Assembly: GCF_016863615.1 (NCBI RefSeq)
Contig: NZ_BOPF01000015.1
Location: 206,445 to 270,444, forward strand
Direction: 5' to 3'
From: Virgisporangium aliadipatigenens
GTDB taxonomy: Bacteria > Actinomycetota > Actinomycetes > Mycobacteriales > Micromonosporaceae
Length of the DNA stretch: 64,000 bases
Part shown: positions 51,642 through 60,546 of the stretch, in pieces
Layout of the letters: every line of letters starts with the position of its first letter
Numbering within the stretch: the first letter of the stretch is position 1
Notes under the pieces: model-generated
The model's database searches: none
What the model saw: only the letters and a program-made list of their open reading frames with translations
What the model was told of the DNA's origin: nothing
Translations under genes and position numbers: made by a program

Positions 51642-53063
51642 ATGCGTTGGAGCGTGAACGCCAGCCGGACGGCATCGTCGGCGGTGCGCTCGGTGAGCGT
51701 CGCCCTCGCCGTGCTCATCGCCGCGGCGCTGATGGCGGGCACCGGCGTCTACCTGTCCCGCACCACGTCGGCGGCCCGGAGCGAGACGCTGGCGGACTTC
51801 GGCGCCCGCGCCGAGATCATCGCCGGGGCCGTCGGGGGCACGCTGGCGGGCAGTGACGAGCAGACCCGCGCCGTCGCGGAGAGCACGTACGCCGGCACGG
51901 CCGCGGAGTTGGCGGCGCAGCGCGGCACCGTGGCGCTGACCGCCGCCTGGTACGCGGTGCTGCGACCCGACGGCGAACTCATCGTCTCCGAGCCGGTCGC
52001 GCAGACCCCGACGGCGCGGAGCCTGGTCGCCGATCCCGGGTTCGAGATCGCCAACCGGAGCGGAACGTTGGCCTTCGGCGACGTCGTCGACACCGGCGGC
52101 GTGCCGAGCGTGGTCGCCTACCAGCCGTTCCGGGGCGTCGACGGCCCGCGCGTCCTGGCGGAACCGGTGCCGCTGAGCCAGGTCGGCGTGCTGTTCTCCC
52201 GGGTCATCGGCATCCCGACCGGCGACTCGTACGTGCTCGACGGCACGGGCCGGATCATCGCCGCCTCGAACGGCGCCGCAGCCGGCAGCCGACTCACCGA
52301 CCCGGCCCTGGCGGCGGCGGTCACCGCCAAGGCGGCGGGCACCGTCGGCGGCACCTACTTCGCGTCCCGTCAGGTCTCCGGCAGCCGCTGGCGGGCCGTC
52401 ACGGCGGCGCCGCGGGCCGCCCTGCTGGCGCCGGTGCAGGCGACGGAACGGGTCGCCTGGCAGCTGTTCGCCGCGTTCTGCGCCGCCCTGGCGCTGATCC
52501 TGGTGATCGGCTGCACGGCCCTGGTCAGCGCCGCCCGGCTGGCCCGCGCCCGGCTGCACGACGCGCTCACCGGCCTGCCGAACCGCGCGCTGTTCATGGA
52601 ACGCGCCGAGGGCACCATCGCCGACCGGCGGCGCAACCGCGGGCCGAACGGCGAGGGCATCGTCGCCGCGCTCTTTCTCGACCTCGACGGGTTCAAGCCG
52701 GTGAACGACACCTACGGGCACGCCGCCGGCGACGCGCTGCTGAAGCAGGTCGCGCAGCGCCTGACGGACGCCACCCGGCCGGACGACTTCGTGAGCCGCT
52801 TCGGCGGTGACGAGTTCCTGGTGCTCTGCCGCGGGATCCGCAGCGTCGAGGACGCGCAGGCCGTGGCCGACCGGATCCAGCAGTACCTCACCGAACCGTT
52901 CGACCTCGACGGGCGCGCGGTCACCATCGGGGTGTCGATCGGCATCGCGACCCTGACCGACGACACGCAGGAGGCCGAGACCCTGATCCAACGCGCCGAC
53001 CTGGCGCTCTACCGGGCGAAGGAGAACGGCCGGGGCCGCGTCGAGGTGTTCACCGGGACGTGA
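51642..53063 (+). CDS. Membrane diguanylate cyclase (GGDEF) with I-site
   Basis: A 473-residue protein with two membrane segments (about 17-39 and 283-308), an extracytoplasmic sensor domain between them, and a GGDEF domain (about 315-473). The active site is intact (R-F-G-G-D-E-F) and an RxxD inhibitory site (R-P-D-D) lies exactly 5 residues before it, so product inhibition is likely. L-D-L-D-G-F-K-P-V-N-D-T-Y-G-H-A-A-G-D is standard. ATG 51642 has no clear ribosome site. The 3' end overlaps the convergent HEAT-repeat gene by 14 bp. It makes c-di-GMP, which controls development in actinomycetes. Confidence 0.93.
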   Translation: MRWSVNASRTASSAVRSVSVALAVLIAAALMAGTGVYLSRTTSAARSETLADFGARAEIIAGAVGGTLAGSDEQTRAVAESTYAGTAAELAAQRGTVALTAAWYAVLRPDGELIVSEPVAQTPTARSLVADPGFEIANRSGTLAFGDVVDTGGVPSVVAYQPFRGVDGPRVLAEPVPLSQVGVLFSRVIGIPTGDSYVLDGTGRIIAASNGAAAGSRLTDPALAAAVTAKAAGTVGGTYFASRQVSGSRWRAVTAAPRAALLAPVQATERVAWQLFAAFCAALALILVIGCTALVSAARLARARLHDALTGLPNRALFMERAEGTIADRRRNRGPNGEGIVAALFLDLDGFKPVNDTYGHAAGDALLKQVAQRLTDATRPDDFVSRFGGDEFLVLCRGIRSVEDAQAVADRIQQYLTEPFDLDGRAVTIGVSIGIATLTDDTQEAETLIQRADLALYRAKENGRGRVEVFTGT

Positions 53064-54930
53064 TGCGGGCGATCGCGTCGTTCCACAGCGGGTCGTCGCC
53101 GGCACCGGCCCGCAGCGCGGGGAGCGCGGCCGCGGCGGGCGGTCCGATCTCGGCGAGGCAGCGCACCACGGCGACCCCGCGCGGCAGCGCCACGACGTGC
53201 GGCAGCAACGCCGGCACGGCCGTCGCGGCGTCGCCGCTGACCCTCCAGTACGCGATCGCCGCCCGGCTCGACACCCACTCGTCCGAACTGTCGAACAGCG
53301 GCGGCAGCAGGTCGGACAGCGGTGCGCCGTGGCGACCGAACTCGGCGAGCACCTCCAGCGCCCGGCTGCGCGCCCGGTCCTCGACGATGTCGGCGCGCAG
53401 CACCGCCAGCGGCTCGTCGACGATGTCGCCCACCCGGTACACCGCCCGCGCCGCGTTGAGGCGCACGTAGTCGTTGTCGTAGCGCAGCGCGTCGCGCAGG
53501 TCGGGCAGCGCGTCGACGGCGAGCGGCCCGAGGTCGCCGAGCACCTGCGTGACGATGTGCGGCTGCACGGGCAACTGCTCCCGGATCGCCTGAACGGCAT
53601 GCGCCGCGTCCGCGCCGTACCGGCCGACCGCGTCGATGACGCCGATGCGGGCGTTGCCGGTGGGGGCCGTGCCGATGAGGGAGGTCAGCGGGGCGAGGCA
53701 CCGCGGCGCCCACGGCCCGAGGAAGGGCAGCACGGACCCGACGACACCCCAGTCCACTGTGGACCCGGACAGCAGCTCGGCGACCTTCGCGTCGGCCCGA
53801 GGGTCGCGCAGGTGGCACAGCGCGCGCAACGCCTGCGCCGCGGCCGCACCCTCCGTCGGGCGTTCGCGCGACACCAGGTCCCACAGGACGTCGGCCGCCG
53901 GAGCCGCCGGCGCACCGAGGTCGGCGAGGAGCTGCGCGGCCCACCCGCGGGTCCGCTCGTCCTCGTCGGCGAGCAGCCGCTGCAGCACGGGGACGAGCGC
54001 GTCGACCGCCGGACGGTGCGCCTCGGGCGGCCGCACGATCGCGTACGCGGCGATCCGGCGCACCTCGGCGTCGGGATGGCGGGTCCACGCGTCCACCAAC
54101 CTGATCCGGTCCGCCCAGCGGTCACCGAGCGCGCCCGTCGTCCAGGCGGCCGCGTCGGCACCGTCCGCCCAGGGCAGGGCCGGCACATCGTCCACTGTGG
54201 AGGGCACGTCGCGCTCCAGCACGTCGAGCGCGGCCGCCTCGTCGGCCTCGGGCCGCCCTGCGACGTCGGCCGCGCCCTTCGCGGTACCGGCTCCGCGCCG
54301 TCCGAGGATCACCGTGACGGCCGCCGCCACGCGGACCAGCGGGTCGGGGTCGGTCAGCCGGGCGGCAGCGGCGCCGCTGCCGTCGCCGAGGGCGTGCAGG
54401 GCGAGCACGAGACCCGCGCGGACCGTGCCGCTGCCGTCGCGGGTCAGCCGCTCCCGCAGCGCCGGCAGCGCGTCGGACACTCCGCAGGTGGCCAGCACGA
54501 ACGCGGCGGTCGAGCGCACATCGGCGTCGTCGTCCGCCAGCAGCCGCAGGTACGCCGGCGCCCCGGCGAGGACGGCCTCCCGGGCGGCGCGCACCCAGGC
54601 CAGTTCGTCGGCGAGCCGGTCCCGGTCGACCCGGCCGGTCAGGTCGCCGTGCACGTCGAGATAGGAGGAACCGGTCGCCAGGTGCGACAGCAGGATCAGC
54701 ACCGCCGCCCGGTCCGCGGCCGGCGCGTCCAGCACCTCGACGAGGAACGGCACCGCGTGCGCCGTCGCCTCGTAGACCGTCCCCTGGTGCCAGATGTTGC
54801 CGTACAGCTCGTCCAGCGCGTCGTCCGTGTCGCCCTCGGCGAGCGCGCGGATCAGCTCCGGCACGTCGGTGGCCTCCCCGTACGCGTGCTCCAGGGCGGC
54901 CCAGTCGACGTCGTCCAATGTCTCCAGCAC
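53050..54930 (-). CDS. HEAT-repeat protein
   Basis: A 626-residue alpha-solenoid made of about a dozen HEAT-like repeats (patterns such as D-A-D-V-R-S-T-A-A-F-V-L-A and D-A-E-V-R-R-I-A-A-Y-A-I), without signal peptide or membrane segment. Such proteins act as protein-binding scaffolds; partner unknown. GTG 54930 has no ribosome site but a TAGGGT box (minus strand 54944-54939) 8 bases upstream fits a leaderless transcript. It ends opposite the GGDEF gene and begins 12 bp after cobN, but is probably transcribed on its own. Confidence 0.82.
   Translation of the reverse strand: MLETLDDVDWAALEHAYGEATDVPELIRALAEGDTDDALDELYGNIWHQGTVYEATAHAVPFLVEVLDAPAADRAAVLILLSHLATGSSYLDVHGDLTGRVDRDRLADELAWVRAAREAVLAGAPAYLRLLADDDADVRSTAAFVLATCGVSDALPALRERLTRDGSGTVRAGLVLALHALGDGSGAAAARLTDPDPLVRVAAAVTVILGRRGAGTAKGAADVAGRPEADEAAALDVLERDVPSTVDDVPALPWADGADAAAWTTGALGDRWADRIRLVDAWTRHPDAEVRRIAAYAIVRPPEAHRPAVDALVPVLQRLLADEDERTRGWAAQLLADLGAPAAPAADVLWDLVSRERPTEGAAAAQALRALCHLRDPRADAKVAELLSGSTVDWGVVGSVLPFLGPWAPRCLAPLTSLIGTAPTGNARIGVIDAVGRYGADAAHAVQAIREQLPVQPHIVTQVLGDLGPLAVDALPDLRDALRYDNDYVRLNAARAVYRVGDIVDEPLAVLRADIVEDRARSRALEVLAEFGRHGAPLSDLLPPLFDSSDEWVSSRAAIAYWRVSGDAATAVPALLPHVVALPRGVAVVRCLAEIGPPAAAALPALRAGAGDDPLWNDAIARITSR
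53752..53764. repeat. GTCCACWGTGGAC palindrome, copy 6
   Basis: Perfect copy inside the HEAT-repeat gene, giving Ser-Thr-Val-Asp with codon ACA. Confidence 0.7.
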
Positions 54931-54941
54931 GGGACAGGACC

Positions 54942-57900
54942 CTATCGGTCCTCCAGATCGCCCTCCGTCGCCAGGTACGCCTGCCGGAGTCCGTCCAGTG
55001 TGGACTGTCGCGGCGACTCCCACAGGCCCCGCTCGGCGGCCTCGAGGAGGCGTTCGGTCATGCCGCGCAGCGCCCACGGGTTTGACGTCTCCAGGAACTC
55101 CCGGGTTTCCTGGTCGAACACGTAGGACTCGGCGAGCTTCTCGTACATCCAGTCCTGCACCACGCCGGCCGTGGCGTCGTACCCGAACAGGTAGTCCACC
55201 GTGGCGGCCAGTTCGAAGGCGCCCTTGTAGCCGTGCCGCCGCATGGCCGTGATCCAGCGGGGATTGACGACGCGGGCGCGGAACACCCGGGCCGTCTCCT
55301 CGGCGAGCGTGCGCGTCCTCACGTCCTCCGGCCGGTGCGAGTCGCCGATGACGGCCTGCGGGTTGCGGCCGGTCAGCGCGCGCACCATCGCCACCATGCC
55401 GCCGTGGTACTGGAAGTAGTCGTCGGCGTCGGCGATGTCGTGCTCACGCGTGTCGACGTTCTTGGCGGCCACGGAGATGCGCTTGTAGACGCGTTCGAGG
55501 TCGTCGCGGGCGGCTCTGCCGTCGAGGTCGCGGCCGTAGGCGTAGCCGCCCCAGACGGCGTAGACCTCGGCGAGGTCGCGGTCGTCGCGCCAGTTCCGGG
55601 CGTCGATGAGCGGGAGCAGGCCGGCCCCGTAGGCGCCCGGCTTGGAGCCGAAGACGCGCGTGGTGGCGCGCCGCCAGTCGCCGTGTTCGGCCAGGTCCGC
55701 GCGGGCGTGCGCGGCGACGTGGTTGTCGGAGTCGGGCTCGTCGAGCTTGGCCACCGCCGCGATCGCGTCGTCGAGGAGCGTCACCACATGGGGGAACGCG
55801 TCGCGGAAGAAGCCGCTGATCCGGATCGTCACGTCGACGCGCGGCCGGCCCAGTTCGTGCGACGGCACGATCTCGAACCCGGTGACCCGCCGCGACGCGT
55901 CGTCCCACACCGGCCGGCAGCCCAGCAGCGCCAGCACCTCGGCGATGTCGTCGCCCTGGGTGCGCATCGCCGAGGTGCCCCACACGGTCAGGCCCACGGT
56001 GCGCGGCCACTCCCCGGTGTCGGCGCGGTGCCGGGCGAGCAGCGAGTCGGCGAGCGCCTGCCCGACGTCCCACGCGTTGCGCGAGGGGATCGCCTTCGGG
56101 TCGACGGAGTAGAAGTTCCGGCCGGTCGGCAGGACGTTCACCAGGCCGCGGGTGGGGGAGCCGGAGGGCCCGGCCGGCACGTAGCCGCCGTCGAGCGCGT
56201 GCAGCGTGGCGGTGATCTCGTCCGTGGTGGCGGCGAGCCGCGGCACCACCTCGTCGGCGGCGAACCGGAGCACACCCTCCACAGTGGAATCGGCGTCGCC
56301 CAGCACCTCCCGCACCACGCCGTCGGTCGCCCATCCCCGCTCGTCGCAGGCGACGACCAGGCGGCGGGCCAGCGTCTCCAGCAGGTCCAGCACGTCGGCA
56401 CCGGTGCGGGCGGGACCGTCCACGACGGACGTCAGCGCCTCGGGTGCGTCCACTGTGGAGCCGGCGAGGTCGTGCTCGGACAGGCCGTAGCGGTTCGCGA
56501 GCGCCGACCGCAGACCGGGCAGCGCCTGACGGCCGCCCCACATCTGGTTGGCTCGCAGGATCGACAGCACCAGGTTGACCCGCGCCTCGCCGGCCGGCGC
56601 GCCCCCGAGGACGTGCAGCCCGTCGCGGATCTGCGAGTCCTTCACCTCGCACAGGTACCCGTCGACGTGCAGCACGAAGTCGTCGAACTCGTCGTCGCCC
56701 GGCATGTCCGCCTGGTGCAGGTCGTGGTGCAGCTGGGCGGCCTGGATCAGGGTCCAGATCTGCGCGCGCACGGTGGGCACCTTGTCCGGGTCGAGCGCCT
56801 GCACCGTGGCGTACTCGTCGAGCAGCTGCTCCAGCTTCGCCATCTCGCCGTAGGTGTCGGCCCTGGCCATCGGCGGCACGAGGTGGTCCACGACGGTGGC
56901 GTGCGCCCGCCGTTTGGCCTGCGTGCCCTCGCCCGGGTCGTTCACGATGAACGGGTACACCAACGGCAGGTCCCCGAGAACGGCGTCCGGCGCGCACGAG
57001 GCGGACAGCCCCAACCCCTTGCCGGGCAACCACTCCAGCGTGCCGTGCTTGCCGAGGTGCACCACGGCGTCCACAGCGGACGCGAGCCACCGGTACGCGG
57101 CGAGGTAGTGATGCGACGGCGGCAGGTCGGGGTCGTGGTAGATGGCGATCGGGTTCTCGCCGAAGCCGCGCGGCGGCTGGATCATGAGCGTCACGTTGCC
57201 GAACCGCAGGGCCGCCAGCACGATGTCCGAACCGTCGACGTAGAGGCCGCCGGGCGGCTCGCCCCAATGGGTGCGGATGTTCTCCCGCAGCTCCTCGGGC
57301 AGCGCCTCGAACCACACCCGGTAGTCGGCCAGCGGCACCCGCGCCGGCGCGGCGGCGAGCTGCTCCTCGGTCAGCCACTCGACGTCGTGCCCACCGGCCG
57401 CGATGAGCGTGTGGATCAGCGCATCCCCGTCGGTGGGCACGTCGCCGACGTCGTACCCCGCTTCGCGCATGGCGCCGAGCAGCGCCACGGCCGACGCGGG
57501 CGTGTCGAGGCCGACGGCGTTCCCGACCCGGGAGTGCTTGGTGGGATACGACGACAGGACGATCGCGATCCGCTTGTCGGCGTTCGCCAGGTGCCGGAGC
57601 CGGGCGTGCCCGAGCGCGATGCCCGCCACCCGCGCGGCCCGCTCCGGATCGGCCACGTAGCGCGGGATCCCGTCGTCGCCGTGTTCCTTGAAGGAGAGCG
57701 GTACCGAGATGAGCCGCCCGTCGAACTCCGGGATCGCCACCTGCATCGCCGCGTCCATGGGGGAGAGCGCCGCGTCGGACGCCTCCCACGCGGCGCGGCT
57801 CGACGTGAGGCACAGCGCCTGGATCACCGGAACGTCGAGCGCGGCCAACGCGTCGACCGACCAGGCGTCCTCGTCCCCGCCGGCGGAGGCGTCCCCCGCG

Positions 57901-58544
57901 ACGGTCCCGCCGGCCGCGAGCACCGTGACGACCAGCGCGTCGCAGCCGTTCAACAGGGAGGAAAGCTCGGTGGGCACGGACCGCAGCGACGGCACGAAGA
58001 CCGGTCGCGCGTTGCCGCCCGCCGCTTCGATCGCCGACGCGAGCGTCTCCACGAACGCCGTGTTGCCGGCGAGCGCGTGCGAACGGTAGAAGACGATGCC
58101 GACGGTGGGCCGACCGTCCACGGTGGAGCGCTCCAGCGCCCCGAACGCCGGCGTGCTGACCGGCGGCGCGAAACCCTCACCCGTCAGCAGCACCGTGTCC
58201 GACAGGAACCGGTACAGCTCCAGCAGGTTGGCCGGCCCGCCCTCGACCAGGTACCGCTGCGCGTCGTGCACCACGCCGGCCGGCACGGTCGACACCGAGG
58301 TCAGCTCCGCGTCCGGCACCGCCTCGCCACTGATCGCGATGACCGGCCGCCCCGTCGCGAGAACGGCGTCGAGCCCGTCCGGCCACGCCCGGCGCCCACC
58401 CAGCAGCCGAACGACGAAGAAGTCCGCGTCGCCGGGCAGCTCCGAAAGCGGCAGCCGGTCGGGGTTGGCGACCCACCACGGCGCGCCGCTGGCCCGCGCG
58501 GCCAACAGGTCGGTGTCGGCGGTGGACAGCAGGACAGCGGTCAT
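54942..58544 (-). CDS. cobN: Cobaltochelatase large subunit
   Basis: A 1200-residue CobN, the large catalytic subunit that inserts cobalt into hydrogenobyrinic acid a,c-diamide. Typical segments are present: H-L-G-K-H-G-T-L-E-W-L-P-G-K, Y-H-D-P-D-L-P-P-S-H-H-Y, R-L-G-N-G-style glycine motifs and the C-terminal W-M-Y-E-K-L-A-E-S-Y-V-F-D. The ATG at 58544 overlaps the FhuF-like stop (ATGA); the frame open to 59369 is not part of the protein. The usual partners CobS/CobT are replaced by the ChlI/ChlD-like fusion in the other operon. Several near-copies of the GTCCACWGTGGAC motif lie inside. Confidence 0.95.
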   Translation of the reverse strand: MTAVLLSTADTDLLAARASGAPWWVANPDRLPLSELPGDADFFVVRLLGGRRAWPDGLDAVLATGRPVIAISGEAVPDAELTSVSTVPAGVVHDAQRYLVEGGPANLLELYRFLSDTVLLTGEGFAPPVSTPAFGALERSTVDGRPTVGIVFYRSHALAGNTAFVETLASAIEAAGGNARPVFVPSLRSVPTELSSLLNGCDALVVTVLAAGGTVAGDASAGGDEDAWSVDALAALDVPVIQALCLTSSRAAWEASDAALSPMDAAMQVAIPEFDGRLISVPLSFKEHGDDGIPRYVADPERAARVAGIALGHARLRHLANADKRIAIVLSSYPTKHSRVGNAVGLDTPASAVALLGAMREAGYDVGDVPTDGDALIHTLIAAGGHDVEWLTEEQLAAAPARVPLADYRVWFEALPEELRENIRTHWGEPPGGLYVDGSDIVLAALRFGNVTLMIQPPRGFGENPIAIYHDPDLPPSHHYLAAYRWLASAVDAVVHLGKHGTLEWLPGKGLGLSASCAPDAVLGDLPLVYPFIVNDPGEGTQAKRRAHATVVDHLVPPMARADTYGEMAKLEQLLDEYATVQALDPDKVPTVRAQIWTLIQAAQLHHDLHQADMPGDDEFDDFVLHVDGYLCEVKDSQIRDGLHVLGGAPAGEARVNLVLSILRANQMWGGRQALPGLRSALANRYGLSEHDLAGSTVDAPEALTSVVDGPARTGADVLDLLETLARRLVVACDERGWATDGVVREVLGDADSTVEGVLRFAADEVVPRLAATTDEITATLHALDGGYVPAGPSGSPTRGLVNVLPTGRNFYSVDPKAIPSRNAWDVGQALADSLLARHRADTGEWPRTVGLTVWGTSAMRTQGDDIAEVLALLGCRPVWDDASRRVTGFEIVPSHELGRPRVDVTIRISGFFRDAFPHVVTLLDDAIAAVAKLDEPDSDNHVAAHARADLAEHGDWRRATTRVFGSKPGAYGAGLLPLIDARNWRDDRDLAEVYAVWGGYAYGRDLDGRAARDDLERVYKRISVAAKNVDTREHDIADADDYFQYHGGMVAMVRALTGRNPQAVIGDSHRPEDVRTRTLAEETARVFRARVVNPRWITAMRRHGYKGAFELAATVDYLFGYDATAGVVQDWMYEKLAESYVFDQETREFLETSNPWALRGMTERLLEAAERGLWESPRQSTLDGLRQAYLATEGDLEDR

Positions 58545-59302
58545 CGTGGCCCTCTTCTCGTGGTTCCCGACGGGGTGCGCGGCAGCGGGCAGTCCCCGCA
58601 GTAGCCGCCACCCGGCAGCCGGTAGTACAGACAGCAGGTGCGCCGCACGAAGGCACCGGCCGCGAACGACCCGGCGCCCCGCAGCGGCCCGTGCTCCAGC
58701 GCCGCCGCGAGGAACGACCCGGCGCCGGCGGCCTTCGCGGCGCCGACCAGCCCGGACGCCACGTTGCCCCAGAGCAGGGGCGCCGCTACCGGGGTGTCGG
58801 CCCGCACGGAATCGATCAGCAGCGTCAGGTGGTCGTCGACGACCTCGCGGCACCAGTGCGCGGCGACGGCCTCCGGCGGGCCGGCCCACCCGGCGGGGGC
58901 GACCAGCGAGAGCCGGAAGCCGACCCCGGCCGCGAACGAGTACCGCACCGCCGCCGGCCGCGCGTCCACCGCGATGCCGGCGTGCGCCAGGCGCACCGTC
59001 GGGCCGAGCAGCCGCGCGGAGTAGCCGAGCACGACGAGCGAGGCCGCGACCCGCCGCTCCGCGACGCCCAACCACGCCGCTACGGCGTCCACCAGGTGGC
59101 CGGCCCCGCGCGGCAACTCCAGGCCGCCCCCACCGTCCACAGTGGACACCCCGGAAGCTCCGGGAGCCGCGGAAGCCGGCGAGACAACCGGCCCCTCCGC
59201 CGCCCCCGGCGCGAAGGCCAGCAACGGATTGCCCGCGTCGGCGGCCAACGCCGCACGCAGCGCGGCCGCCGGAAGCGGCGTCAGCCCGGCGGGGGCGGTC
59301 AC
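58541..59302 (-). CDS. FhuF-like (2Fe-2S) ferric/cobalt reductase-like protein
   Basis: A 253-residue protein whose C-terminus holds the FhuF-type iron-sulfur motif C-C-L-Y-Y-R-L-P-G-G-G-Y-C-G-D-C, four cysteines for a 2Fe-2S cluster. The N-terminal part is Ala-rich with a short low-complexity stretch. FhuF-type proteins reduce ferric siderophores; in this operon between cbtA and cobN a role in reducing cobalt or corrinoid for chelation is plausible but inferred. GTG 59302 overlaps the cbtA stop (GTGA). Confidence 0.8.
   Translation of the reverse strand: MTAPAGLTPLPAAALRAALAADAGNPLLAFAPGAAEGPVVSPASAAPGASGVSTVDGGGGLELPRGAGHLVDAVAAWLGVAERRVAASLVVLGYSARLLGPTVRLAHAGIAVDARPAAVRYSFAAGVGFRLSLVAPAGWAGPPEAVAAHWCREVVDDHLTLLIDSVRADTPVAAPLLWGNVASGLVGAAKAAGAGSFLAAALEHGPLRGAGSFAAGAFVRRTCCLYYRLPGGGYCGDCPLPRTPSGTTRRGPR
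59135..59147. repeat. GTCCACWGTGGAC palindrome, copy 7
   Basis: Perfect copy inside the FhuF-like gene, giving Ser-Thr-Val-Asp with codon ACT. Confidence 0.7.
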
Positions 59303-60048
59303 GCCACGGGCGCGGGTGTGCTCGCCCGGGACGCGCCGCGGGGACGGGCCGCCCGCTCGGTGAGCGCACCGAAGACCAGGCCCAACGACACCCACAGCGT
59401 CGCCTGCGTGCCCAACGACGCCACCCGGAACCGCCACATGAGATCGGCCGGGAAGCCGTGCGTGTCGGCCGCCAGGTCCGGCAGCAGGTACGCCGCGACG
59501 AAGCACACGGCCGCGTAGCCGAGCACGGCGAGGACGATGCCGTTCCACGCGCCGAGGCGCCGCACCAGCGAACGGCCGGCGATCACCGCCCCGACCGCCG
59601 CCGCGATCGAGACGACGAGCATGAGGAAGTACATGGCGGTCCGTTGGCCGACCGTCTCCTCGGAGCCGACCGCCGGCGGATTGGCCGGGTACTTGAGGAA
59701 CGGCACCAGAATCACCGCGGTCCAGCCGACCACGGCCACGCCGAGTGCGGTGCCCCGCACGCCGACGCCGCCGATCCGGCCGTTCACGAAACCGAAGGCG
59801 ATGCCGAACAGGCCGCCGATCGCGATCGCCAGGACCACGACGGCGATCCCGAGACCGAGGGTCGACTGGACGGCGCGGCTGACGGGCTCCGCGCCCCCCT
59901 CGGCGGCGCCGTGCGAGGCGGCGTGCGCCTCCTCGACCGCGATCGCCTGAGCGACCTGCGGCTCACCGAAGAAGTACGCGAAGAGCAGCGCGACAAGGCC
60001 GGCGACGACGCCGGCCAGCATGCCGCGCACCAGAAGAGTGCGGGCCAC
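59299..60048 (-). CDS. cbtA: CbtA-family cobalt transporter subunit
   Basis: A 249-residue membrane protein with about five segments, matching CbtA: G-M-L-A-G-V-V-A-G-L-V-A near the start, a periplasmic loop with H-A-A-S-H and P-V-S-R-A-V-Q-S-T-L-G-L, and V-P-F-L-K-Y-P-A-N-P-P-A-V, a family hallmark. CbtAB is a predicted cobalt uptake system under B12 control. GTG start, 10 bp after cbtB. Confidence 0.9.
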   Translation of the reverse strand: MARTLLVRGMLAGVVAGLVALLFAYFFGEPQVAQAIAVEEAHAASHGAAEGGAEPVSRAVQSTLGLGIAVVVLAIAIGGLFGIAFGFVNGRIGGVGVRGTALGVAVVGWTAVILVPFLKYPANPPAVGSEETVGQRTAMYFLMLVVSIAAAVGAVIAGRSLVRRLGAWNGIVLAVLGYAAVCFVAAYLLPDLAADTHGFPADLMWRFRVASLGTQATLWVSLGLVFGALTERAARPRGASRASTPAPVA

Positions 60049-60058
60049 TGAAGTGGGC

Positions 60059-60265
60059 TCAGTGGCAGGGGAAGCCGAGCAGGTGCCGGCCGTCGTGCGT
60101 CAACTCGTGGATGAACGGGCCGTTGACCAGCGACGACACCCCACCCTCGACGCCGACGAAGTAGGCGAGCAGTGCGGCCATCAGCAGCGCGAAGCCGGCC
60201 CAGGGAAGGAGCTGGGAGACCGGGATCGGCGTGGCTACCTGGGTGGTGGTGGTTGGCGATGTCAC
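60059..60265 (-). CDS. cbtB: CbtB-family cobalt transporter subunit
   Basis: A 68-residue protein with one membrane segment and the metal-binding C-terminus H-E-L-T-H-D-G-R-H-L-L-G-F-P-C-H, the signature of CbtB. AGGAGG lies 5 bases before GTG 60265; a longer frame to 60376 runs into the riboswitch and is rejected. Confidence 0.92.
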   Translation of the reverse strand: MTSPTTTTQVATPIPVSQLLPWAGFALLMAALLAYFVGVEGGVSSLVNGPFIHELTHDGRHLLGFPCH

Positions 60266-60310
60266 GTGGACCTCCTGTGGGGAAAGCGCGTCCCAGCGGT
60301 GGCGGCGTTG

Positions 60311-60400
60311 CGAAGGAACAAGGTCTGACTCCCGGGCGGACCCGGTCACAGTGGCGCGACCGTGCCGGTTTCTCACCGGCTTCCCGTTCCTTCCTGGTTA
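60311..60400 (-). promoter_or_regulatory. Cobalamin riboswitch before cbtB-cbtA
   Basis: Minus-strand core reads GGGAAGCCGGTGAGAAACCGG, then GGTCGCGCCACTGTGACCGG and CCGGGAGTCAGACC. AAGGAAC at the 5' side pairs with GTTCCTT at the 3' side as the closing stem. It is shorter than the first riboswitch and should switch the cobalt uptake and cobN operon. Confidence 0.9.
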
Positions 60401-60499
60401 CGAAAACCTACGGGCCTGCGCGAACGGCCGTCAAGCGAAGGTGACGAGAGAGGGACCTCCGCCACCCCGCCACATCCGTTCGAACGCCTCGGGTATGCC

Positions 60500-60533
60500 G
60501 CCCGGGAGCCTCTTCCCCCGGTGGCTCCCGGGC
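60500..60533 (-). terminator. Terminator after aldehyde dehydrogenase gene
   Basis: Perfect 11-bp stem (60500-60510 with 60523-60533) with a 12-base loop, 14 bases beyond the stop of the aldehyde dehydrogenase. Confidence 0.7.
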
Positions 60534-60546
60534 ACCGGCGAAACGG

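Noticed and set aside
54942..59369. A 1475-residue cobN frame
   Set aside because: The extra N-terminal part overlaps the FhuF-like gene in another frame and has no CobN similarity; the ATG at 58544 overlaps the previous stop as in the rest of the operon.
60341..60360. CACAGTGG at 60348 as another copy of the GTCCAC palindrome
   Set aside because: It belongs to the conserved core of the cobalamin riboswitch and lacks the outer bases of the palindrome.
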